From assembly GCF_009720825.1 (NCBI RefSeq), contig NZ_WNKY01000001.1:248001-312000 (forward strand): a stretch of 64,000 nucleotides of DNA, read 5' to 3'. This document shows positions 38,392-49,549 of this stretch, piece by piece; position 1 is the stretch's first letter; the number at the start of each line of letters is the position of its first letter. Position numbers and translations under genes: made by a program. This DNA comes from Duganella radicis (lineage in GTDB: Bacteria > Pseudomonadota > Gammaproteobacteria > Burkholderiales > Burkholderiaceae_D). The notes beneath the pieces were generated by a model, which saw only the letters and a program-made list of their open reading frames with translations, was not told where the DNA came from and made no database searches.

Positions 38392-38899
38392 GCTGGATCT
38401 GCGGGCTGTCGAAGTCGACCGTCATGCTGCGGCCGCCCGCCAGTATCACGTTGAACGGCGTATCGTCGCGCTGGCCGCTGCGTGAGCTGGCAAACAGATT
38501 GCTGAAATTGCCGAAGCCGTTTTCGTGCGACAGCTCGGCGTCGGCGTCGATTTCCAGCTCTTCGATGCGGGCGCTCAGCTGCTGTACTTTGCGGCGCAGC
38601 TCGGCCAATTCCCGGTCTTTCTCTTCCAGCAGGGCGTTAAAGCGGCGCTCGGCGTCGTCGTGCAGCTTGTCGGCCAGTTGTTCGACCAGCGTTTGCAGGC
38701 TGCGTGCCGTGTCTTCGCGCCTGGTGCCGGTGCTGCTGTCGTCTTCCGCCAGCTCCTTCAGGTGCTTGTGGATGGTGGACTTGGAGCCGGTATCGCCCAA
38801 GGCATGGCGGACCGCATCAACGGACGGATAGCGTCCCTCGGCCAGTAACTGATCCCGCGTGGTTCTGACTTGTGATTTGGTTAATCCGGTACGCGCCAT
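38366..38899 (-). CDS. KfrA-N-terminal-domain DNA-binding protein
   Basis: 177 residues. The first 50 residues match the KfrA DNA-binding domain (KSQVRTTRDQLLAEGRYPSVDAVRHAL, GSKSTIHKHLKEL), then a coiled coil (about 65-118, RSLQTLVEQLADKLHDD ... LRRKVQQLSARIEELE) and a short, less ordered tail. KfrA of plasmid RP4 is a filament-forming, autorepressing DNA-binding protein; chromosomal relatives of unknown role occur in this order. It converges on the GNAT gene with a 26-bp overlap. Possible function in nucleoid or regulation is inference. Confidence 0.85.
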   Translation of the reverse strand: MARTGLTKSQVRTTRDQLLAEGRYPSVDAVRHALGDTGSKSTIHKHLKELAEDDSSTGTRREDTARSLQTLVEQLADKLHDDAERRFNALLEEKDRELAELRRKVQQLSARIEELEIDADAELSHENGFGNFSNLFASSRSGQRDDTPFNVILAGGRSMTVDFDSPQIQLTPRVFQG

Positions 38900-38918
38900 G
38901 ACTTTTTCCTCTTAAAAC

Positions 38919-40127
38919 TCAGGAGCTGGCTTGACCCACCAGTCCGCGATTCTGTGCACGGTTGAGTTTAGGGTGCACGATAGGAATCGTCAACATGGTG
39001 CTGCCGGCGGCCATCAGCAACAGGGCGGTGAACGTCTCGTTGGTGATAATCTGTTTGTCCAGCAGGATGTTGGCGAACACGATTTCGATCAAGCCCTTGG
39101 ATTGCAGCAGCCAGCCGATAATCGAGGCCTCGCCGCTCTTCCAATTCAGCATTTTGCCGGCGATGTGGGCGCCAGCCAGTTTGCCGCCGACCGAGGCCAC
39201 CAGCAGCAGGCCGGCCACGAAGAACACCGAGTAGCCACCCATGTCCCACTTGGTACGCAGGCCGGTACTGAGGAAGAACACCGGCATCAGCACCAGCAGC
39301 ACGCTGTTGAACAGGCGATCCAGATTCTCGATGCCAAACCATTCGGCATCCATCACCACGCCGGCCAGGAAGGCGCCGACCATGAAGTGCAGGCCAGCCC
39401 AGTCCGCGCCAAAGGCGCAGGCGATCAGCCAGATCAGGGCGACGTACCAGCGGTCTTCCGCGTTCAGGCGCGCCATCAGCTTGCGGAAAGCAAACGTCAG
39501 CAGGGTGAATGCGACCAGGAAGCCCGCCTGGCGGCCCACGCGTTCCCAATCCAGCATGATCAGCGCCAGCACGCCCCAGATGGCGACGTCGTCCAGGCTG
39601 GCGTAACGCATGATGCGCTGGCCCATGGGCTGGCGCAGGATGTCGAGTTTCTCCAGCAACAGCACCAGTACCGGCAGCGCGGTCACGGCGCAGGCCATGC
39701 CGGTGCCGAGCATGAATTGCCAGTTAGCGGCCTTGGCACCCATCCAGCCTTGGTAGTTCATCAACAGCACGGCGGCGGCGCAGCCGAATACCAGCGGCAC
39801 GCCCAGCGACAGGCCGGCGGTGGTCGCGCTCTCGCGGCGGTACTGCCAGACTTTTTTCAGGTCCAGTTCAACGCCGGCCAGCATTACGAATAGCATGACA
39901 CCCCACTGGGCGACGCCGTTCAGGGTCTTGGTCACATCAGGGTTGAAGACGAATTTGTGGTAGTCCGGGAACAGGGCGCCCATCACGCCCGGTCCCAGTA
40001 CGATACCCATAATGATCTGGACCACCACCAGTGGCGCGAAATATTCGGTTTTGAAGAAGCGCCAGACCAGATACGGCGCCGTGAAGATCAGCAACATCGC
40101 CAGGAGGAAGATTTCTGTTGTACTCAT
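38919..40127 (-). CDS. Cation:proton antiporter (CPA2/KefB-like membrane part)
   Basis: 402 residues from ATG 40127, preceded by GAAGGGGA; a longer in-frame extension is not conserved. About 12 hydrophobic helices. NhaP/KefB-like segments: VLGPGVMGALFPDYH in the first helices, LDDVAIWGVLALI with the ion-binding Asp pair (LDD), and HFMVGAFLAGVVMDAEWF. The regulatory TrkA/RCK domain common to KefB/C is absent, so this is the stand-alone exchanger. Likely exchanges Na+ or K+ for H+. A 20-bp gap separates it from the KfrA-like gene. Confidence 0.9.
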   Translation of the reverse strand: MSTTEIFLLAMLLIFTAPYLVWRFFKTEYFAPLVVVQIIMGIVLGPGVMGALFPDYHKFVFNPDVTKTLNGVAQWGVMLFVMLAGVELDLKKVWQYRRESATTAGLSLGVPLVFGCAAAVLLMNYQGWMGAKAANWQFMLGTGMACAVTALPVLVLLLEKLDILRQPMGQRIMRYASLDDVAIWGVLALIMLDWERVGRQAGFLVAFTLLTFAFRKLMARLNAEDRWYVALIWLIACAFGADWAGLHFMVGAFLAGVVMDAEWFGIENLDRLFNSVLLVLMPVFFLSTGLRTKWDMGGYSVFFVAGLLLVASVGGKLAGAHIAGKMLNWKSGEASIIGWLLQSKGLIEIVFANILLDKQIITNETFTALLLMAAGSTMLTIPIVHPKLNRAQNRGLVGQASS

Positions 40128-40239
40128 AAGTCCCCTTCGTTTTTGTAATGTAATTACGTAATGTGCTTGCATCCTAACCAAGAATTGGCAAATTTGAAAG
40201 CGATTTCTTGGGGAGTGTGGTATCGGGTACAATCGCGGC

Positions 40240-41019
40240 ATGTATATCGATTCCCATTGCCATATCAACTTCCCTGAGCTGGCGGCGCGCATGCCGGATA
40301 TCCTGGCCCAGATGGAACACAACAAGGTGACCCATGCGCTGTGCGTGTCGGTCGACCTGCCGGATTTCCCGCAGGTGCTGGCGCTGGCGCACCAGTATCC
40401 GCACATCTACGCCTCGGTGGGCGTGCATCCGGATTATGAGGACACGCCGGAGCCGTCGGTGGCGCAGCTGGTGGAGCTGGCCGACGATCCCAAGATCATC
40501 GCCATCGGCGAGACCGGGCTGGATTACTTCCGTCTGCAAGGCGATCTGGAATGGCAGCGCGAGCGCTTCCGCACCCACATCAAAGCCTCGCGCATGACGC
40601 GCAAGCCCTTGATCATCCATACCCGCAACGCCAGCGAGGACACGATACGTATCATGCGCGAAGAGGGCGCGGGTACGGAGGCGGGCGGCGTGGCGGGCGT
40701 GATGCACTGCTTTACCGAATCGCTGGAGGTGGCGCGCGCCGCCATCGAGATGGGCTTTTACATTTCCTTCTCTGGCATCGTGACGTTTAAAAGCGCCAAG
40801 GAATTGCAGGCGGTGGCGCTGGAGCTGCCGCTGGAGCGGATCCTGATCGAGACCGATTCGCCGTACCTGGCGCCGGTGCCGTATCGCGGCAAGATGAATG
40901 AGCCGGGCTTTGTGGCGCACGTGGGCGAATACATCGCCAAGCTGAAGGGCGTGCCGGTGGAAGAAGTGGCGGCGCAGACCACCGCCAACTTCCGCAAACT
41001 GTTCAGCGTGCCGGCATGA
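40240..41019 (+). CDS. TatD family metal-dependent hydrolase
   Basis: 259 residues. Two-metal amidohydrolase fold with HxH at residues 6-8 (IDSHCHINFPEL), the Glu metal ligand in GETGLDYF, and IIHTRNASED, GVMHCFTES and ETDSPYLAPVPYRGK further on. TatD enzymes are 3'-5' exonucleases acting on DNA or RNA; in betaproteobacteria this gene usually follows the holB-pilZ unit, as here after an insertion of three genes. The stop overlaps the ankyrin gene start (ATGA). Confidence 0.95.
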   Translation: MYIDSHCHINFPELAARMPDILAQMEHNKVTHALCVSVDLPDFPQVLALAHQYPHIYASVGVHPDYEDTPEPSVAQLVELADDPKIIAIGETGLDYFRLQGDLEWQRERFRTHIKASRMTRKPLIIHTRNASEDTIRIMREEGAGTEAGGVAGVMHCFTESLEVARAAIEMGFYISFSGIVTFKSAKELQAVALELPLERILIETDSPYLAPVPYRGKMNEPGFVAHVGEYIAKLKGVPVEEVAAQTTANFRKLFSVPA

Positions 41020-41699
41020 TGGTCAACGGACGCCGCCTGGTATTGCGTGCGCTGGCCGCCACGGCGCTGGCTTGTGCGTTGGGGCCGGTGCTGGCCGCCG
41101 ACCCCGTACAAAGCGACGACGAAGTCGACTTCTTCCGCGCCGCCCAGCTGGATGCCACCAGCCGCGTGGCGACCGCGCTGATGCGCGGCGTTAATCCGAA
41201 CGCGCGCGATCCGAATGGCGAGACCGGCCTGATCGTCGCCATGCGTTACGAATCGCTGAACGTGGCGCGCCTGCTGATGGACCAGCCGGGCATCGACCTG
41301 GAAGCCAAGGCGCCGAACGGCAACACCGCGTTGATGATGGCGGCCTTCCGCAAAAATAAAACCGCCGTGCTGGAGATGCTCAAGCGTGGCGCACAAGTGA
41401 ATCAGAAAGGCTGGGCGGCATTACATTACGCCGCCGCCGCAGGCAGCGTGGAAATCACCACCATCCTGCTGGACAAGCACGCCTACATCGACGCCGAGAC
41501 CCCTTCCGGCATGACCCCGTTGATGATCGCCGCCCGCGAAGGCCAGGAAGACGTGGTCGCGTTGCTGCTGAAAGAGGGCGCCGACGCCACCTTGAAAGAC
41601 GGCGGCTTCCACCTCACCGCCGCCGAATTCGCCCTCAAAGCCGACAAACCCTGGATCGCCAAAACCATCAACGCCTTCCTTGCCGTGCAAAAACGCTAG
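41016..41699 (+). CDS. Secreted ankyrin-repeat protein
   Basis: 227 residues. Signal peptide (LRALAATALACALGPVLAADP) and about five ankyrin repeats, e.g. DPNGETGLIVAMRYESLNVARLLM, APNGNTALMMAAFRKNKTAVLEMLKRG, GWAALHYAAAAGSVEITTILLDK and TPSGMTPLMIAAREGQEDVVALLLKEG. These make a curved solenoid for protein binding in the periplasm; partner unknown. Translationally coupled to tatD by a 4-bp overlap, an arrangement found in other betaproteobacteria. Confidence 0.92.
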   Translation: MMVNGRRLVLRALAATALACALGPVLAADPVQSDDEVDFFRAAQLDATSRVATALMRGVNPNARDPNGETGLIVAMRYESLNVARLLMDQPGIDLEAKAPNGNTALMMAAFRKNKTAVLEMLKRGAQVNQKGWAALHYAAAAGSVEITTILLDKHAYIDAETPSGMTPLMIAAREGQEDVVALLLKEGADATLKDGGFHLTAAEFALKADKPWIAKTINAFLAVQKR

Positions 41700-41773
41700 T
41701 CGCGCGACAGCAGCTCGATGTAACGCGGATAGCCGCGCGGCTGCTCACATTGGTGCCGGATATCCGTGACATA
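41696..41773 (-). pseudogene. Possible gene tail remnant (minus strand)
   Basis: A 25-codon stretch reads YVTDIRHQCEQPRGYPRYIE then LLSRD and stops (TAG at 41698-41696), closed upstream by TAA. The composition CEQPRGYPRYIELLSRD looks like a true protein C-terminus ending next to the ankyrin stop, but no full gene precedes it: the following 150 bp are AT-rich. I do not recognise the family. May be chance. Confidence 0.25.
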
Positions 41774-41920
41774 TTAAAGAAATCTTTAATCCGATAATTC
41801 ATACTAAAGCAGGCTTTAATATCTTCAAGTGGAATTGGCGGGTGTTTATTGTCCAGTTCGGTGCATGGTGAGGTGGCAATCTTGATGATAATGGCTCCAG
41901 AGCACTCACCAAGGACCACC

Positions 41921-42844
41921 ATGCTGAACGAACGCGAAATTGAAAGCTGTTATCTGGGGCAGTTTATTCCAGTCCATTACCATCACAATATGCTGATGGA
42001 TCAGAACCGCATGCACGGCTTTAAGTCGGCCATCGATTACGCCGTCAAGCCGGGCGCGAAGGTGCTGGAGCTGGGGGGCGGTACCGGTGTGCTGTCGTGG
42101 TTCGCGGCCGCCAAGGCGTCCAAGGTGTATTGCGTCGAGTTCAATCCCGATATGGTGAAGGAGGCCCGCAAGTTCCTCGCCAAGAATCCCAACGGCGACA
42201 AGGTGGAAGTGGTCCACGCCGATGCCTTCGAGTACCTGCCGCCGGAGCCGGTCGACGTCGTCATCTGCGAGATGATCCACGTCGGCATGCTGCGCGAAAA
42301 GCAGGTGGAGGTGATCGAATCCTTCAAGCGCCGCTATGCCGAACGCTTCGGCGGCCCGCTGCCGGTGTTCATGCCGGAGGCCGTGATCATGGCCGTGCAG
42401 CCGCTCCAGCAGGAGTACGATTTCGAAGGTTTCTACGCGCCGATCGTGCAGTTCCAGGAAACCACGGTGATTTATCCCGGCACGGTGGAGATGGCGCAGC
42501 CGGCCGTCTACAGCATCATCGACTTCAACCAGCCGAATGACCTGATCTACACCTGGCAAGGCAAGTTCGTGGTGGAGAAGAACGGCGAGATCAACGCCAT
42601 GCGCTTCGTCACCAAGAATATCCTGGCCGTGGTGCAGGAGCGTTCGACCACCATCGACTGGCTGAATCACTACATGACCCTGCCGCTGGCCACGCCGGTC
42701 AAGGCGCGCGAGGGCGATGTGCTGCAAGTGAGCTTCCAGTACCGCGCCGGCGGCTCCATCCCTTCGCTGCAAGCCTCGCTGAAAGCAGAGATCCTGTACG
42801 AAGCCACGCTGCAAGAAGCAGCGCGCATGCCGGCCTACGCCTGA
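41921..42844 (+). CDS. SAM-dependent methyltransferase resembling protein arginine methyltransferases
   Basis: 307 residues from ATG 41921, which has AAGGACC just upstream; earlier in-frame starts add unrelated sequence. Motif I is VLELGGGTGVLSWFAAAKASKVYCVEFNPD, then VVHADAFEYLPPEPVDVVICEMIHVGML, which matches the PRMT acidic loop pattern (E followed by M, as in SEWMGYxL). The C-terminal half is a beta-rich domain ending QYRAGGSIPSLQASLKAEI, again PRMT-like. A bacterial PRMT-like enzyme; substrate unknown. Flanked by an AT-rich gap that contains a possible gene remnant. Confidence 0.75.
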   Translation: MLNEREIESCYLGQFIPVHYHHNMLMDQNRMHGFKSAIDYAVKPGAKVLELGGGTGVLSWFAAAKASKVYCVEFNPDMVKEARKFLAKNPNGDKVEVVHADAFEYLPPEPVDVVICEMIHVGMLREKQVEVIESFKRRYAERFGGPLPVFMPEAVIMAVQPLQQEYDFEGFYAPIVQFQETTVIYPGTVEMAQPAVYSIIDFNQPNDLIYTWQGKFVVEKNGEINAMRFVTKNILAVVQERSTTIDWLNHYMTLPLATPVKAREGDVLQVSFQYRAGGSIPSLQASLKAEILYEATLQEAARMPAYA

Positions 42845-44557
42845 TCATCGGGTGGTAGGCGCCGACTGCAAAGCCTGATCCGGATTGGCCGGATTCAGGC
42901 TTTCCTGCACGATCCGCCCGCGCGCATCCTGCAAGCCGGCGTTGCGCTCCACATCCTGCATGACGACCGCGTTTGCGATTGTCCATTCCCGGAATGCCTT
43001 GCCGGCCTTCGGCTGCACGCGCATTTCGGCCAACACGTCGGCCTGACCCACGCCTGCGTTCAGCTTGGCCAGCCAGGTTTTCGCCCACGCCGCCAGCTCA
43101 GGTTCACGGATGTTATGCGCCATCAGCTTGAGGGCGTTGCGGGCGCGCGCGGTGTCGCCCGCATAGGCATAGGCCAGCGCGGCCGAGCGCGCCAGCGTGT
43201 TGACTTCGTGCGCGCTCTTGAAGGCGGAGACCGCCGATTGCAGCGTGGCGTCGTCCGGCGCGGCGCCCGATTGCAGGCCGGTCTGGTAGAGCGCGTAAGC
43301 CGCCTCTGCCGACTTGGGATCAAGCTCCAGCGCGCGTTGCAGATTGCCGCGCGCCGCATCCAGCCGCGCCAGGCGCAGATTGGCCTGGCCAAGCAGATAG
43401 GCGGCCTCCGCATCGGGTTTTTGCGCGGCGGCGCCCAGGTAAGGCAAGGCGTCCTGCGGATTGCCCCAGTCCACCTGCGCGCGGCTCAGCACGCGCTGGG
43501 CGTAATCGTTGGACGGGTATCGCGCCGCCGCGCTGGCGGTCCGCCGCAGCAGCGCTTCGCCTTGCTTGCGGTCCGGGCAGGACTTGAGCGCGGCCTCGGC
43601 CAGCACGAACTCACCCGACGATTGCGGCAAGGCCTTGAACTCCATGCTCGCGATCGGCAGCTCCGGCACATCCACCAGCAGCACCTTCATCCCCGGCAGC
43701 CGGTAGCGCCACAGCGTGTTGCTGAGGTCGCCGACCTTGATGCCGTAGGCCTGCTCGAACGCTTGCGTGATCGGCACGTCGCGGTACACCGCGCTCAGGT
43801 AATTGACCATGCGCTTGCGGTTGTCTTCGCTGGACAGCATGTAATGCGTCAGCGCCCACGATTTGGCCGCGAACTCCAGCTTGATGCCGGCGGTGGAGGC
43901 GTAGTTCACGCCGCGCGAGTCGTTCTGCTCCAGCACGTCCTTGTAGTCGAGGCTGTAGCGCCGGCCGCCGTCGAGGAAGGCCAGGTAGCGGCCGACGGTG
44001 AGCGGCGTTTTACCGATCGACATCTGCTTATCGGTAAAGCGCGCGCTGGCGAAGTAGTGGGCCAGGCCGTCGATGAAGGAGATCGGCGCGCGGATGTCGG
44101 TGTAGCGGTAGATGAAGTGGCGGGTGTAGGCCTCGTACAGATAGGACAGGCCTTCCTCGCTGGGATCGAGCTGCACGCCGAAGCCTTGCACGCCCGAGGT
44201 GCAACTGCTGTACAGGCCGATGGCGTTGGCGGGCTGGTCGATGGCCAGCGCGTTCAGCGCCACCGCGCCGTCATGGTAGTAGAAGGTCAGCTTGGCTTCG
44301 GCGCCGCTGGCCTTGAGGAAGGGCTGGGTGTAAATCCGCAGCATGAAGTCCAGCCGCTCCAGCTGGTTGAGCAGCACGGCCACGGCGTCATTGCTGGTGT
44401 TGGAATAGACCACGAAGTGCTGGCTCTCGACGCGGAACCATTCGGAGGCGTTGCGCTGGCCGGCCACCACCACCGACGGCGCCGCTTGCTGGGCGTGTGC
44501 ATTCATCAGGCTGGCGCTGCCAAGCAGCAGTGCCGCGTACCAAGGTTTCAGCTTCAT
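42845..44557 (-). CDS. TPR protein with gluzincin-like N-terminal domain, secreted
   Basis: 570 residues from ATG 44557 (MKLKPWYAALLLGSASLMNAHAQ, signal peptide). N-terminal half (45-300) is alpha/beta: RVESQHFVVYSNTSNDAVAVLLNQLERLD followed by YLYEAYTRHFIYRYTD, reminiscent of DUF1570-type peptidase-like domains but without a clear HExxH. C-terminal half (330-560) is helical TPR: NLRLARLDAARGNLQRALELDPKSAEAAYALYQTG and more. Predicted periplasmic scaffold or degenerate peptidase. The 90 bp beyond its start are upstream promoter space before a small divergent membrane protein. Confidence 0.8.
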   Translation of the reverse strand: MKLKPWYAALLLGSASLMNAHAQQAAPSVVVAGQRNASEWFRVESQHFVVYSNTSNDAVAVLLNQLERLDFMLRIYTQPFLKASGAEAKLTFYYHDGAVALNALAIDQPANAIGLYSSCTSGVQGFGVQLDPSEEGLSYLYEAYTRHFIYRYTDIRAPISFIDGLAHYFASARFTDKQMSIGKTPLTVGRYLAFLDGGRRYSLDYKDVLEQNDSRGVNYASTAGIKLEFAAKSWALTHYMLSSEDNRKRMVNYLSAVYRDVPITQAFEQAYGIKVGDLSNTLWRYRLPGMKVLLVDVPELPIASMEFKALPQSSGEFVLAEAALKSCPDRKQGEALLRRTASAAARYPSNDYAQRVLSRAQVDWGNPQDALPYLGAAAQKPDAEAAYLLGQANLRLARLDAARGNLQRALELDPKSAEAAYALYQTGLQSGAAPDDATLQSAVSAFKSAHEVNTLARSAALAYAYAGDTARARNALKLMAHNIREPELAAWAKTWLAKLNAGVGQADVLAEMRVQPKAGKAFREWTIANAVVMQDVERNAGLQDARGRIVQESLNPANPDQALQSAPTTR

Positions 44558-44689
44558 TTTTCCGTTTGTCCCCGAAAAGCGGCGATTAATCGCCGTTATA
44601 TGCAGCTGGTCGCACGCTGATTGCACCCGGCCCGCCACTCCATTAAAGTGACATTATAGACAATAATTCAATCGTATCGGGAGCGTCTC

Positions 44690-44887
44690 ATGCTGAGTTT
44701 TATTCTGTGGCTAGGCTTGCTGTTCCTCTGTTGGCCGCTGGCCTTGCTGGCGCTGGTGCTGTATCCGCTGCTGTGGCTGATTACCTTGCCGTTCCGCCTG
44801 ATCGGCATCGGCGTTGAAGGCCTGTTTGAGCTGTTGCGCGCCATCGTCATGCTGCCAGCGCGCATCCTGGGCGGCAGCCCCCGTTAA
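44690..44887 (+). CDS. Small hydrophobic membrane protein
   Basis: 65 residues, two hydrophobic helices (FILWLGLLFLCWPLALLALVLYP and ITLPFRLIGIGVEGLFELLRAI) separated by PLLW. No family recognised beyond small integral membrane proteins conserved in this order. Its last 4 bp overlap the end of the phospholipase gene (convergent). A GGGAGCGTCTC site precedes ATG 44690. Function unknown. Confidence 0.75.
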   Translation: MLSFILWLGLLFLCWPLALLALVLYPLLWLITLPFRLIGIGVEGLFELLRAIVMLPARILGGSPR

Positions 44888-45978
44888 AAGTCGACCAGGA
44901 ATCCGGCGCCCACGGATTTCTGCGAGTAGTTGTAGTCGATCAGGCTTTGGCCGTAGCCGCTGAAGCCTTGCACATAGCCTTTCAGATTGGCGGCCAGCGG
45001 GAAGGCCCAGCCCACCTTCAGCGCGCCGTGGCGGGTGCTGAAATTGCGCCGTCCCATCACCGACAGCTCGTGGCCGTCGAAGCGGTAGGTCGCGGTCAGG
45101 TCGCCATGGCCGAGGAAGTCGGTGATGTCGATGTTGTCGTTGTCCGAGCGGGCGTTATCGAGCCGCTTCCACAGGCGGAACGAGACGCCGAACTTGCCTT
45201 TCTCCGCACCCACCTCCGCATAAATCCGGTTCCAGCTGCGCGACAGCGTGGAGGTCTGGCCGTTGGACTGGTGGTTCAGCGCCAGCGTCAGGTAGCGCAT
45301 GTCCAGCACGCCAAGGTCCAGGTTCAGCGGCGTGGTCAGCATCAGCTCCGGCTGGTAGTTGGTTTCACGGAAGGGGCTGGAGGCCGCGCGGTTGTAGGCT
45401 TGCCAGAAGCTGTTCTGGGTGTAGCCGAACCACAGGTCGACGGGCGTGCTCATCAACTGTTCGATCAGCTTCATCTTGAAGCTGAGTTGGTAGGTCAATT
45501 CCACGTGCTTGGATTTAATGCCGGCGGGCGTAAAGTCCCGAAAAGGCGCATCATTGGAGCTGGTGCTGTAATTGGCCAGCAGCAGATAGGTATCCTTGTG
45601 CGGGCGGAAGTTGAACACGCCGCGCTTGGCGGAGCGGTCCAGTTCCCATTCCTGCACCATGCGCGAGACGGTGTCCTCGGGCGGAATGGTGGTCAGCGCC
45701 GCGACCTTGGCCGGAATTTTCGGCGCGGGCGGCGGCGCCGCCGGCTGGGTGCGGACCGGCTCGCTGCCGCCGGCCGGGGCGGCAATGGCATTGTCGCCGG
45801 CCGCCTGCACCGCCGGCGTGGTCTTGGCCAGGACATCGTAGCAGGCAAGGCGCGCGCTGGCGTCGCCCAGCACGGCGCAGCGCTCCAGCCGCAGTTCCAG
45901 GTCGGAGGCCTGGGCTAAAGCCAGAGCCGGGGCCATGCCCAAGGATAGGAAGAGAATGTTTTTCGCTTGCAATTGCAT
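44884..45978 (-). CDS. pldA: Outer-membrane phospholipase A (OMPLA)
   Basis: 364 residues with signal peptide (LSLGMAPALALAQ) and a long N-terminal extension containing a Cys pair (CAVLGDASARLACYDVLA, typical of betaproteobacterial PldA). The beta-barrel has the catalytic motif in LALNHQSNGQTSTLSRSWNRIY (His and Ser in HQSNG) and QLSFKMKLIEQL, NSFWQAYN, ELMLTTPLNLDLG blocks upstream. It hydrolyses glycerophospholipids in a Ca2+-dependent dimer and helps clear phospholipids from the outer leaflet. Ends in FLVDF with the terminal Phe typical of outer-membrane proteins. Confidence 0.93.
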   Translation of the reverse strand: MQLQAKNILFLSLGMAPALALAQASDLELRLERCAVLGDASARLACYDVLAKTTPAVQAAGDNAIAAPAGGSEPVRTQPAAPPPAPKIPAKVAALTTIPPEDTVSRMVQEWELDRSAKRGVFNFRPHKDTYLLLANYSTSSNDAPFRDFTPAGIKSKHVELTYQLSFKMKLIEQLMSTPVDLWFGYTQNSFWQAYNRAASSPFRETNYQPELMLTTPLNLDLGVLDMRYLTLALNHQSNGQTSTLSRSWNRIYAEVGAEKGKFGVSFRLWKRLDNARSDNDNIDITDFLGHGDLTATYRFDGHELSVMGRRNFSTRHGALKVGWAFPLAANLKGYVQGFSGYGQSLIDYNYSQKSVGAGFLVDF

Positions 45979-46059
45979 ACCATCAGTCCCAAATAGGTAG
46001 AGTTAGGCAAGAGGTTACATTAGTTGCCGTTAATCATGTCGCACACTAAGGAGATTGTG

Positions 46060-48171
<2,112 letters not shown>

Positions 48172-48922
48172 TTCAATCCGTAACCTGCCGGCCAGTTTGG
48201 CGGCAGGTGCAGGGTGCCGAACAGCTTGTCGACCAGCGGCAAGGTCGGCGCGAAGTTGCGGTTGAATGGCTCGGCGCTGGTGTGGTGCCAGTGATGGAAA
48301 CCCGGCGTGGCGATCAGCCATTCCAATGGGCCGAGCCGCACGCGCAGATTCGAGTGAATGAAGAATCCCCACACGGTGCCGATCACGATCACCAGCGCCG
48401 GCGTGGCCGCGCCGCCCATGCTGGCGCCGGCCAGGCCCAGGATATAAAGCGGCACCAGACCAAACATGCGGGTGACGATGATGTCGACCGGATGGGCGTG
48501 GGTATTGACCAGGAAGTACAGGTGCTCGGGCTGGTGATGCACCGAGTGGTAGCGCCACAGCCAGGGAATCTGGTGGCTCAGGCGGTGGCCCCAATAAAAT
48601 CCCAATTCGGCGATCAAGACGGACAGCGGCAGCTTGACGACCAGCGGCAACGCGCCCAGCGTGGCGGGTATGGCCGCCGGAATCACGGCCTGCACGGCCA
48701 CCGCCAGCAGCGACATCAGTGCGGCGAGTATCGCCGCTGGCAGCAGTCCGTTCAACAGATATAGTCCAAGGTCCAGCGCCAGCATCCGTCCTGTCAGTTT
48801 GGTGTGCCGCACCGCCAGCCAGCGTTCCAGCGGAACGAAGATCAGCGACAGCAGCACCAGCCAGACGGCCAGCCGCGCGATGTCGAGCGGCAGGTGGGAC
48901 AGATGGGCGAGGACGTACTGCA

Positions 48923-49440
48923 TTACGCTGCTTTGGCGTCAGCCTTGCGGCGGCGAGCGGTGAAACCGATCAGGCCCAGGCCCAGGCCCAGCATGGCCCA
49001 GGTTTCCGGTTCCGGTACGGCGGCGGTCAGCGATACGCCATCCAGCAGCGAGAATGGCGGTACGCCGGCTGGCGTGCCGACTGCCAGGAAGCTCAGCACT
49101 TCGCTGGCGCCGGTGGCGGTGAAGGTGAACGTTTCTTTCTGCCAGCCGGTGAAGCCATGGCTGTCGTTGCTCAGTACGCCGGTGGCATGGGTTTCGCCGC
49201 CCAGCGAGACTTTCCACTGCTCGGTGTTGGCGCCGTCAAAGCCTTGCTGCTGTGCGCCGGCCCAGTAGAAGGTCAGATTGTATTGCTGGCCGGCGACCAG
49301 GCCGTTGACGGTCTGGGTCAGTGGCGATTCCTGGAAGGCGCCGTCCGATGCGATGAAGTTGCCGCCGGCTGGGCCTGGGCGGCGCCGGCGGCCAGTGCGG
49401 CGGCTGCGGACAGGGACAGCAGAAGCGATTTAATGCGCAT
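48923..49440 (-). pseudogene. PEP-CTERM protein gene, broken by an internal frame loss
   Basis: ATG 49440 with a good GGAG site starts MRIKSLLLSLSAAAALAAGA, a clear signal peptide, but after AAQAQPAAT the frame runs out at a TGA. A second frame continues sensibly from about 49372 to TAA 48923: NFIASDGAFQESPLTQTVNG, FYWAGAQQQGFDG, and the sorting tail VPEPETWAMLGLGLGLIGFT with ARRRK. Related PEP-CTERM proteins I know have about 60 residues between signal peptide and this block, so part of the gene seems missing as well as the frame. Otherwise a single-base error would give a protein of about 170 residues. Confidence 0.75.
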
Positions 49441-49549
49441 GTGGACTCCAAAGGAAAAGTGACAAAAGAATAACTTTCCAAAAAGATATTGTCACAAAGT
49501 GAACATATTTTAATAAGTATTTTTTCCATTGAAAATCATTTGTTTTGAT

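Noticed and set aside
43115-44620. 501-codon open frame opposite the TPR protein
   Set aside because: Shadow frame; the minus strand has a signal peptide and TPR pattern.
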